Source: Pseudomonadota bacterium (GTDB lineage Bacteria; Pseudomonadota; Gammaproteobacteria; Pseudomonadales; Pseudomonadaceae). Taken from it: 10,419 nt of DNA. The stretch spans positions 1-10,419 of the forward strand of contig JAEWGL010000181.1 of the NCBI GenBank assembly GCA_023388335.1, read 5' to 3'. Below are positions 1 to 5,524 of the stretch, piece after piece; the stretch's first letter is position 1; every line of letters begins with the position of its first letter. Position numbers and translations under genes: made by a program. The notes beneath the pieces were generated by a model that was given only the letters and a program-made list of their open reading frames with translations, ran no database searches and was not told the DNA's origin.

Positions 1-1607
1 ACATGCGCCGGGCCATTCTCAGCGATATCGAGCGCCGCGAGCGGGACCGCCTGGCCCTGCAGGACAAGCGCGACGAACTGCAGGCCATGGTCGAGCGGCG
101 CACCGCGAGCCTGGCACGGGCCAAGGACGAGGCCGAGGCGGCCAACCTGGCCAAGTCGCGCTTCTTGGCGACCATGAGCCATGAACTGCGCACCCCCCTC
201 AACGGCATCCTTGGCATGGCCGAGCTGCTGCGCAGCGGCAGCCTCGATACCCGCGACCGTCAGCGCCTGGAGGCGTTGTACAAGGCCGGCGAAGGGTTGC
301 TGGCGATCCTCAACGAGGTGCTCTATTTCGCGCGCCTGGAGGAAGGCGAGAGTCGTCCGGAGAGGGTCGACTTCTCGCTGCGCCAGTTGTGTGAGGAAGT
401 CATGACCTTGCTCGAACCCAGGGCCGTGGACAATGGCAACAGCCTGCAATGCCACATCGATGGGCGACTGGCGGCGTTTCAGCACGGCGCCGAGCAGTAC
501 CTGCGCCAAGTGCTGAGCAACCTGCTGGCCAATGCCATCAAGTTCACCGAGCACGGCGTGGTCAGCCTGGAGGTCCAGGTGCTGGAGAGCCTGGCCGGGC
601 GTCAGCGGCTGCGGGTGATGGTCGACGACGATGGCATCGGTATCGCTCCGGCGGTACAGGCAAAGATCTTCGATCGCTTCACCCAGGCCAGTGAGGCGGT
701 GGCCAGGCGCTATGGCGGTACTGGCTTGGGACTGGCGATCTGCAAGCACCTGGTCGAGAAGCTCGGTGGGCGCATCGGCCTGGACAGCGCCGAAGGGCAG
801 GGCAGTTGCTTCTGGTTCGAGCTCGACCTGGAGCGCGGCCAACGGCCCATGGCGCAGGCGCCCGTCCGAGAGGCCTTGGCGCCGCTGGATATCCTGGTGG
901 TCGAGGACGTGGCGCTCAATCGCGAAGTGGCCGGCGGCTTGCTTACCCGCGATGGCCATCGGGTCAGCTTCGCCGAGGAGGCCGGACAAGCCCTGGCGGC
1001 CTGTGCGCAACGTCGTTTCGACCTGATCCTGCTGGATGTGCACCTGCCTGGCATGAGCGGGGTCGAGCTGTGCCGGCAGATCCGCGCCACGCCCGGGCCC
1101 AACCGCGGCAGTCGGATCCTGGCCCTCACCGCGGGCGTGCAGCCGGCGCAGGTCCCGGGCTACCTGGACGCTGGCATGCAGGGGGTGCTGGCCAAGCCGC
1201 TACAACTCGACCGCCTGCGTCAGATCCTGGCAGAGGCAGCACCCGCGAGAGACGCGAACGCCACCGACGACGACATGGACTGGCCGCTGCTGCAAACCCA
1301 CCGCACCTTGCTCGACGAGCAGAAGGTGCAAGACTTGCTGGTGGTCTTGCGCCAAGCCATCGAGCAGCACGAAGCAGTATTGGCCCAAGCGCTGCAGGTC
1401 AGCGACTGCGCCGAGGTGGTCCACCTGGCCCATCGCTTGGCGGGCAGTTGCGATTCCCTGGGCTTGCGTGGGCTGGCGGCGGTGCTGCGGCGACTGGAAG
1501 ACGCTGCGCAGGAAAATGATCCCGCTGCGCTGCAAGCCCTTGCAGAGCCCTTGGCTGTGCGAATCATTGAGGCCCGCGCCACCCTGGACCAGTTGATCCA
1601 GACCTAA
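1..1607 (+). CDS. aruS: Hybrid sensor histidine kinase with HisKA, HATPase, receiver and HPt domains (3' part; AruS-like)
   Basis: This gene is cut by the left window edge. The reading frame runs from the first full codon at 3 to TAA at 1605-1607, giving 534 visible residues, and the ATG at 3-5 is probably internal because the sequence opens inside a charged coiled coil (residues 1-50). Domains follow in the order of a full phosphorelay. The HisKA H-box SHELRTPLNG has phospho-accepting His at visible residue 60. HATPase shows N-box Asn177, the DDDGIGIAP loop near 208-216, IFDRF, and GGTGLGL at 238-244. The receiver domain (about 292-408) has phosphoacceptor Asp345 in LLDVHLPGMSG and the conserved Lys in AKPLQ. 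The C-terminal HPt has His477 in LAHRLAGSCDSLG. The missing N-terminus should hold the sensor and membrane parts. Its position next to a permease and an aruI-like operon matches P. aeruginosa aruS, which with AruR controls the arginine transaminase pathway. The kinase call is certain; the name rests on synteny. Confidence 0.9.
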   Translation, partial: MRRAILSDIERRERDRLALQDKRDELQAMVERRTASLARAKDEAEAANLAKSRFLATMSHELRTPLNGILGMAELLRSGSLDTRDRQRLEALYKAGEGLLAILNEVLYFARLEEGESRPERVDFSLRQLCEEVMTLLEPRAVDNGNSLQCHIDGRLAAFQHGAEQYLRQVLSNLLANAIKFTEHGVVSLEVQVLESLAGRQRLRVMVDDDGIGIAPAVQAKIFDRFTQASEAVARRYGGTGLGLAICKHLVEKLGGRIGLDSAEGQGSCFWFELDLERGQRPMAQAPVREALAPLDILVVEDVALNREVAGGLLTRDGHRVSFAEEAGQALAACAQRRFDLILLDVHLPGMSGVELCRQIRATPGPNRGSRILALTAGVQPAQVPGYLDAGMQGVLAKPLQLDRLRQILAEAAPARDANATDDDMDWPLLQTHRTLLDEQKVQDLLVVLRQAIEQHEAVLAQALQVSDCAEVVHLAHRLAGSCDSLGLRGLAAVLRRLEDAAQENDPAALQALAEPLAVRIIEARATLDQLIQT

Positions 1608-1667
1608 CGTACAAAAAACTTACGACTTTTTACATCTTCGATCCATTCGTACAACGGCGCCTTACAT
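1608..1667. promoter_or_regulatory. Array of helically phased TAC-core repeats, candidate response-regulator binding site
   Basis: Just after the kinase stop codon lie five related hexamers: GTACAA (1609-1614), TTACGA (1620-1625), TTACAT (1630-1635), GTACAA (1649-1654) and TTACAT (1662-1667). Their TAC cores start at 1610, 1621, 1631, 1650 and 1663, so steps are about one or two helical turns (11, 10, 19, 13). CGTACAA is repeated exactly at 1608-1614 and 1648-1654. Tandem half-sites about 10-11 bp apart are typical for OmpR/PhoB-class regulators. The array ends 8 bp before a possible -10, a PhoB-like geometry. That AruR binds here is inference. The reverse-complement motif recurs at 3309-3344. 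Confidence 0.4.
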
Positions 1668-1675
1668 CCGTTTCC

Positions 1676-1681
1676 AATAAT
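1676..1681 (+). promoter_or_regulatory. Candidate -10 element of the permease promoter
   Basis: AATAAT sits in an AT-rich patch after the TAC-core repeats and 52 bp upstream of the small upstream ORF. No good -35 hexamer lies at 16-18 bp upstream, as expected if an activator bound to the repeats replaces -35 contacts. The match is short and could be chance. Confidence 0.3.
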
Positions 1682-1689
1682 CGACGGCA

Positions 1690-1706
1690 ACCGTGCTCCA
1701 CACGGT
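1690..1706 (+). other. Small perfect inverted repeat in the permease leader
   Basis: ACCGTG (1690-1695) and CACGGT (1701-1706) form a perfect 6-bp stem with a 5-nt CTCCA loop. It lies 14 bp before the GGAG that serves the small upstream ORF. No T-tract follows, so it is not an intrinsic terminator. It may be an mRNA hairpin or a short operator. Confidence 0.35.
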
Positions 1707-1733
1707 CCATGAGGCTTATTGGAGATAAGAATA

Positions 1734-1835
1734 ATGAAAGGCCGTAAAGCTGATTCCCTCCTGAGTTCATTGCCCTCGCGGGGCACATCCGTCACCGCGC
1801 ATCGCATGTGCCGAGCCGAGGTGCGCTATGTCTGA
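1734..1835 (+). CDS. Putative 33-aa upstream ORF (leader peptide) overlapping the permease start
   Basis: ATG at 1734 is preceded by GGAG (1721-1724) with a 9-nt spacer, a better ribosome binding site than the permease has. The frame runs 33 sense codons to TGA at 1833-1835. It overlaps the first 8 bases of the permease gene, whose ATG is at 1828, in the +1 frame. The peptide starts MKGRKADSLLSSL and holds five arginines (residues 4, 16, 24, 27, 31) and two lysines, with no membrane segment. I do not recognise it. The overlap suggests translational coupling: ribosomes finishing this ORF would unfold the leader stem and restart at the permease ATG. It might also be a chance ORF in GC-rich DNA; the good Shine-Dalgarno and the stop-start overlap argue against that. 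A link between the arginine codons and the arginine context is speculation. Confidence 0.45.
   Translation: MKGRKADSLLSSLPSRGTSVTAHRMCRAEVRYV
1771..1824 (+). promoter_or_regulatory. Predicted RNA stem sequestering the permease ribosome binding site, with a competing hairpin
   Basis: Two nested perfect stems can form. GGCACAT (1782-1788) pairs with ATGTGCC (1806-1812), and outside it CCTCG (1774-1778) pairs with CGAGG (1817-1821). The outer stem buries the permease Shine-Dalgarno GAGGTG (1818-1823). A competing hairpin, TGCCC (1771-1775) with GGGCA (1781-1785) around a TCGCG loop, shares bases with both stems and would free the binding site. All of this lies inside the small upstream ORF, so translation of that ORF would disrupt it. 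The base pairing was checked by eye; no folding energies were calculated. Confidence 0.4.
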
Positions 1836-3240
1836 AACCACCGACCCCAAAGGCATCCAGCTCACCCGCGCACTGAAAAGCCGACACATCTTCATGCTGT
1901 CGCTGGGGGGTGTGATCGGCACCGGCCTGTTCATGGGCTCCGGCGTCACCATCAACCAAGGCGGCCCAGTGGGCGCGATCCTGGCCTACCTGGTGGCGGG
2001 GCTGTTGATGTACCTGGTGATGGTCTGCCTGGGCGAGCTGTCGGTGCAGATGCCAGTGTCCGGCTCGTTCCAGGCCCATGCCACCACATTCATCGGCCCG
2101 GCCACTGGCTTCATGATCGGCTGGGTATATTGGATGAGCTGGGCCACCACCGTGGGCCTGGAGTTCACCGCCGCGGGCATGCTGATGACCCGCTGGTTTC
2201 CCGAAGTACCGATCTGGTACTGGTCAGCGCTGTTCGTCGTCGTGCTGTTCGGCCTCAATGCCCTGGCTACCCGCGCCTTCGGTGAAGCGGAATACTGGTT
2301 CTCGGGGATCAAGGTGGCGACCATCCTGGGCTTCATCGTCATCGGCCTGCTGGTGATTTTCGGCGCCATCGCGCTGAACAACGGGGCGCCGGCACCGATG
2401 CTCGACAACCTGGTCGGCGACTCACTGTTCCCCCATGGCCTGTCGGCGGTGTTCGCGGTGATGATGACCGTGGTCTATGCCTTCCAAGGCTGCGAGATCA
2501 TGGGCGTGGCCGCGGGCGAGACCGAGCATCCGGAGAAGAGCATCCCTCGTGCCGTGCGCAACGTGGTGTTCCGCGTCTTGATCTTCTACGTGCTAGCCAT
2601 CGCCGTGCTGTCGGCCATCGTGCCGTACGAGCAGGCCGGCCTGATGGAAAGCCCGTTCGTGCAGGTGTTCGACATGGTCGGCATCCCCTATGCGGCGGAC
2701 CTGATGAACTTCGTCATCCTTACCGCCATTCTCTCGGTGGGCAACTCCGGGCTGTATGCCTCCACCCGTATCCTCTGGGCCATGTCCAAGACCGGTATGG
2801 CGCCCCGCAGCCTCTCGACCCTGAGCAAGCGGGGCGTGCCGCTGCGCGCCCTGAGCATAACCCTGTGCTTCGCCTTGGTCTCGCTGATGACCAGCTTCGT
2901 GGCCGCCGACACCCTGTTCATGGTGCTGATGGCCGTGAGTGGCATGTCCGGCACCGTGACCTGGATGGTTATCGCCCTGGCCCAGTACCGCTTCCGCAAG
3001 GCTTTCCTGCGCGAGGGCGGCAAGCTCGAGGAACTCAAGTACCGGGCGCCGCTGTATCCGCTGGTGCCGCTGCTGTGCATCACGCTGTGCGGCTCGCTGT
3101 TCGTGTTCCTGGCCCTGGACGAGACCCAGCGGCCGTCGCTGTATTGGGGCTTCGGCTTCATTGCACTGTGCTATGCCGCGTACTTCTTGATCAACCGTCG
3201 TCGGCAGGGGGCGTTCGCGCCTAGCGCGCCGGGGGTCTGA
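1828..3240 (+). CDS. Amino-acid permease, APC superfamily, AAT/LysP-like
   Basis: A 470-residue inner-membrane transporter, the usual length for the amino acid transporter (AAT) family, with about twelve hydrophobic segments. The first helix holds the substrate-binding signature GGVIGTGLFMGSG near residues 28-40. Other family blocks are GELSVQMPVSGSF, FGEAEYWFSGIKV, AAGETEHPEKSIPRAVR, and SVGNSGLYASTR. These closely resemble E. coli LysP and related basic and GABA permeases. It should import an amino acid by proton symport. The position between the kinase and the aruI-like operon matches PA4981 of P. aeruginosa and suggests a basic amino acid such as arginine or lysine, but sequence alone does not fix the substrate. 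The start at 1828 follows GAGGTG with a short 4-nt spacer and overlaps the leader ORF, so expression probably depends on coupling. It appears to be its own transcription unit, separated by 280 bp from the next gene. Confidence 0.88.
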   Translation: MSETTDPKGIQLTRALKSRHIFMLSLGGVIGTGLFMGSGVTINQGGPVGAILAYLVAGLLMYLVMVCLGELSVQMPVSGSFQAHATTFIGPATGFMIGWVYWMSWATTVGLEFTAAGMLMTRWFPEVPIWYWSALFVVVLFGLNALATRAFGEAEYWFSGIKVATILGFIVIGLLVIFGAIALNNGAPAPMLDNLVGDSLFPHGLSAVFAVMMTVVYAFQGCEIMGVAAGETEHPEKSIPRAVRNVVFRVLIFYVLAIAVLSAIVPYEQAGLMESPFVQVFDMVGIPYAADLMNFVILTAILSVGNSGLYASTRILWAMSKTGMAPRSLSTLSKRGVPLRALSITLCFALVSLMTSFVAADTLFMVLMAVSGMSGTVTWMVIALAQYRFRKAFLREGGKLEELKYRAPLYPLVPLLCITLCGSLFVFLALDETQRPSLYWGFGFIALCYAAYFLINRRRQGAFAPSAPGV

Positions 3241-3262
3241 ATCCTGTCCCGACCTGAAGAAA

Positions 3263-3287
3263 CCGGGGGGCGCTTCGCGCCCCTTCG
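3263..3287 (+). terminator. GC-rich hairpin after the permease, possible weak terminator
   Basis: GGGGCGC (3267-3273) and GCGCCCC (3277-3283) form a perfect 7-bp stem with a TTC loop, extendable by two G-T pairs. It begins 26 bp after the permease stop. There is no T-tract on the + strand downstream (the following bases are CGCGAAAAACC), so it may work poorly as an intrinsic terminator or mainly stabilise the 3' end of the mRNA. Confidence 0.45.
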
Positions 3288-3308
3288 CGAAAAACCCAGG
3301 TGTCTTGA

Positions 3309-3344
3309 TTGTCAGCACAAAATCTCAGTTGTACGAAGTTGTAA
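3309..3344. promoter_or_regulatory. Second set of 10-bp-phased TTGTA repeats, inverted relative to the permease leader array
   Basis: TTGTCA (3309-3314), TTGTAC (3329-3334) and TTGTAA (3339-3344) begin exactly 20 and 10 bp apart. TTGTACG is the exact reverse complement of the CGTACAA found twice at 1608-1654. The shared motif in both promoter-bearing gaps of the locus suggests one regulator, most simply the AruS-partner response regulator, controls both units. Here the sites lie about 100 bp upstream of the candidate -35. Confidence 0.38.
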
Positions 3345-3380
3345 CAGCGCCCCGGGCCAGGCGTTCTTGCTACGTCTTTT

Positions 3381-3403
3381 TAACCAATAAAAACAATCGG
3401 TTA
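3381..3403. promoter_or_regulatory. 23-bp AT-rich imperfect dyad, candidate operator
   Basis: TAACCAAT (3381-3388) and ATCGGTTA (3396-3403) are inverted repeats with one mismatched pair, around an AAAAACA centre. It is the most AT-rich spot in the 280-bp gap and lies about 40 bp upstream of the candidate -35. The size suits a dimeric helix-turn-helix regulator. No such regulator is encoded in the window. Confidence 0.35.
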
Positions 3404-3442
3404 GATGACGGTCGTGCTTGTTACAGCAGGTTGAAGGCCCGA

Positions 3443-3472
3443 TTGTCGCCTTGTTGAACACTCGTTTAGTAT
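3443..3472 (+). promoter_or_regulatory. Candidate sigma70 promoter of the acyl-CoA/aruI operon
   Basis: TTGTCG (3443-3448) and TAGTAT (3467-3472) are separated by 18 bp, each matching four of six consensus bases. Transcription would start near 3479, about 40 bases before the crotonase ATG. TGTCGC (3444-3449) followed after 7 bases by AA resembles one half-site of the Pseudomonas ArgR consensus as I recall it, but I see no second half-site 21 bp away. Confidence 0.3.
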
Positions 3473-3520
3473 CTCCCTCAAGTCCTGTCCCTCATACCAA
3501 CCACAACATCGAGGCCTTCC

Positions 3521-4312
3521 ATGACTAGCCCGTCGTCACTGCTGAGCAAGGTCGAAGCCGGCGTTGCCTGGCTCACCCTGAACCGTCCCGAGCAACGCAA
3601 TGCGCTGGACATCCCCAGCCTCAAGCAATTGCACGCGCTGCTGGAGGCTTTCAACAGCGATCCCGCCGTGCGCGTGGTGGTGCTGACCGGCACCGGGCGC
3701 AGCTTCTGCGCAGGCGCCGACCTGGCCGAATGGGCCGAGGCCCAGGCCCGTGGCGCCCTGGAAAGCTATGGCTGGACCGAGACCGCTCATGCCTTGATGC
3801 AGCGCCTGCATAGCCTGGACAAACCCACCATCGCCGCCATCAACGGTACCGCCGTCGGGGCTGGGATGGACCTGAGCCTGTGCTGCGACCTGCGCATCGC
3901 CGCCGCCTCGGCACGTTTCAAGGCCGGCTACACCAGCATGGCCTACAGCCCCGACGCTGGCGCCAGCTGGCACCTGCCACGGCTGATCGGCACCGAGCAA
4001 GCCAAGCGCCTGCTGTTCCTCGACGAATTGTGGGGTGCCGAGCGCGCCTTGGCGGCGGGGCTGGTAGGCGAGGTGTGCGCTGATGAGCAGTTGCCGTCGG
4101 TCACCGCCGAGCTGGCCGCTCGCCTGGCCAATGGCCCGACCTTCGCCTACGCCCAGACCAAACGGCTGATCCGCGACGGTGCCCAGCGCACCCTGGCCGA
4201 GCAGCTGGAGGCCGAACTGGCCGCCGGCCTGCTCTGCGGACGCAGCCAGGACGGCGCCGAAGCCTTGTGTGCATCGGTTGAAAAACGCGCAGCGAATTTC
4301 GTTGGCAAATAA
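3521..4312 (+). CDS. Enoyl-CoA hydratase/isomerase family protein (crotonase fold)
   Basis: A 263-residue cytoplasmic crotonase of normal length, beginning at ATG 3521 with GAGG at 3511-3514. Both oxyanion-hole segments are visible: GRSFCAGADL near residues 60-69, and NGTAVGAGMDL near 107-118 followed by CCDLRIAAASARF. Classical enoyl-CoA hydratases (rat numbering) use Glu144 and Glu164. Alignment by eye places Asp117 and Tyr137 at these positions, so the standard catalytic pair is absent. Asp145, in SPDAGASW, falls where PaaG-type isomerases and 4-chlorobenzoyl-CoA dehalogenase carry a functional Asp. It may therefore be an isomerase, hydrolase or other CoA-thioester enzyme. It leads a run of four tightly spaced genes and matches PA4980 by position. 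Fold certain, reaction unknown. Confidence 0.88.
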   Translation: MTSPSSLLSKVEAGVAWLTLNRPEQRNALDIPSLKQLHALLEAFNSDPAVRVVVLTGTGRSFCAGADLAEWAEAQARGALESYGWTETAHALMQRLHSLDKPTIAAINGTAVGAGMDLSLCCDLRIAAASARFKAGYTSMAYSPDAGASWHLPRLIGTEQAKRLLFLDELWGAERALAAGLVGEVCADEQLPSVTAELAARLANGPTFAYAQTKRLIRDGAQRTLAEQLEAELAAGLLCGRSQDGAEALCASVEKRAANFVGK

Positions 4313-4345
4313 CGAGTTACACGACCTTCTTCAGGACTATTCCAG

Positions 4346-5506
4346 ATGAATTTCCAACTGACCCAAGAACAAGAAATGTTGGTGGAAGCAGCACGCAGTT
4401 TCGTTAACAAGGAGCTGCTGCCCCATGAAGAGGAGGTGGACCGCGCCGACGCCGTGTCGCCGGAGCTGGCCGCACAGATTCGCGGCAAGGCCATCGCCGC
4501 CGGTTTCTATGCCTTCAACATGCCCGAGGAGGTTGGCGGCGGTGGCCTCGATTACCTGCCCCAGGCGTTGATCGAACGTGAACTGTCCAAGGTCTCCTGG
4601 GCCCTGCACGTGTTCGTCGCGCGTCCCTCCAAGATCCTCATGGCCTGCAAGGACAAGCAGGTCGACGAGTACCTGCTGCCCTGCATACAAGGCGAGAAGA
4701 CCGACTGCTTCGCCCTGACCGAGCCGGGCGCCGGCTCCGACGCCAACGCCATCAAGACCCGCGCCGTGCGCCAGGGCGACGACTTCGTCATCAACGGCAG
4801 CAAGCACTTCATCAGCCACGCTGGCCACGCTGACTTCGCCATCGTCTTCGCCGTTACCGACACCTACGAGCACAACGGCCGCAAGCGCAATGCCGTGACC
4901 GCCTTCCTGGTCGACCGCGGCACCCCGGGCATGACCATCCGCCGCGGACCCAAGTGCGTGAGCAACCGTGGCTACCACACCTACGAGCTGTTTTTCGATG
5001 ACTGCCGCGTGTCGGCCAGCAAGGTGCTGGGCGAGGTTGGCAAGGGCTGGGAGGTGGCCAACGCCTGGCTCACCGCCGGCCGCGTGATGGTCGCCGCCAA
5101 CTGCGTGGGTCAGGCCCAGCGCGCTCTTGATCTATCCCTTCAATGGGCCGCCGACCGCAAGCAGTTTGGCCAGCCGATTGGCAGCTACCAGGGGGTGTCG
5201 TTCAAGCTTGCCGACATGGCCACGCAGGTCCGCGCCGCCGAGCTGCTGGCCCTGCACACCGCCTGGAAGATGGACCAGGGCAGCATGACCGATGGCGAGG
5301 CGGGCATGGCCAAGCTGTTCGCCAGTGAAGTGCTGGGCAAGGTCGCCGACGAGGCGGTGCAGATTTTCGGCGGCATGGGCCTGATGGACGAAGGGCCGGT
5401 CGAGCGGATCTGGCGCAATGCGCGGATCGAGCGGATCTGGGAAGGCACCTCGGAAATCCAGCGGCACATCATTTCCCGCGAGCTGCTGCGCCCGCTGCTG
5501 CGCTGA
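4346..5506 (+). CDS. Acyl-CoA dehydrogenase (FAD-dependent)
   Basis: A 386-residue soluble flavoenzyme of standard family length. It should oxidise an acyl-CoA to the 2-enoyl-CoA and pass electrons to electron-transfer flavoprotein. The three family domains are present: an N-terminal helical domain (1-120), a beta domain beginning around TEPGAGSD (125-132) with FVINGSKHFISHAGHAD, and a C-terminal helical domain with RKQFGQPIG and QIFGGMG. The catalytic base is probably Glu366 in IWEGTSEIQR, the position used in medium- and short-chain enzymes. The start at 4346 has AGGA at 4333-4336 and lies 33 bp after the crotonase, so the two are co-transcribed. The acyl substrate cannot be read from sequence. 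Context suggests a short acid derived from amino-acid catabolism rather than a fatty acid. It corresponds by position to PA4979. Confidence 0.92.
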   Translation: MNFQLTQEQEMLVEAARSFVNKELLPHEEEVDRADAVSPELAAQIRGKAIAAGFYAFNMPEEVGGGGLDYLPQALIERELSKVSWALHVFVARPSKILMACKDKQVDEYLLPCIQGEKTDCFALTEPGAGSDANAIKTRAVRQGDDFVINGSKHFISHAGHADFAIVFAVTDTYEHNGRKRNAVTAFLVDRGTPGMTIRRGPKCVSNRGYHTYELFFDDCRVSASKVLGEVGKGWEVANAWLTAGRVMVAANCVGQAQRALDLSLQWAADRKQFGQPIGSYQGVSFKLADMATQVRAAELLALHTAWKMDQGSMTDGEAGMAKLFASEVLGKVADEAVQIFGGMGLMDEGPVERIWRNARIERIWEGTSEIQRHIISRELLRPLLR

Positions 5507-5524
5507 ACAGCCTGGAGAAGCACC

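Noticed and set aside
2593..3318. Antisense open frame opposite the permease and its 3' hairpin
   Set aside because: It mirrors the permease coding frame, with Gln/His/Arg-rich composition and no recognisable domain.
3350..3375. Possible sigma54 promoter around CAGGCGTTCTTGC
   Set aside because: The GG and GC dinucleotides are only 7 bp apart instead of the 10 bp needed for -24/-12 spacing.
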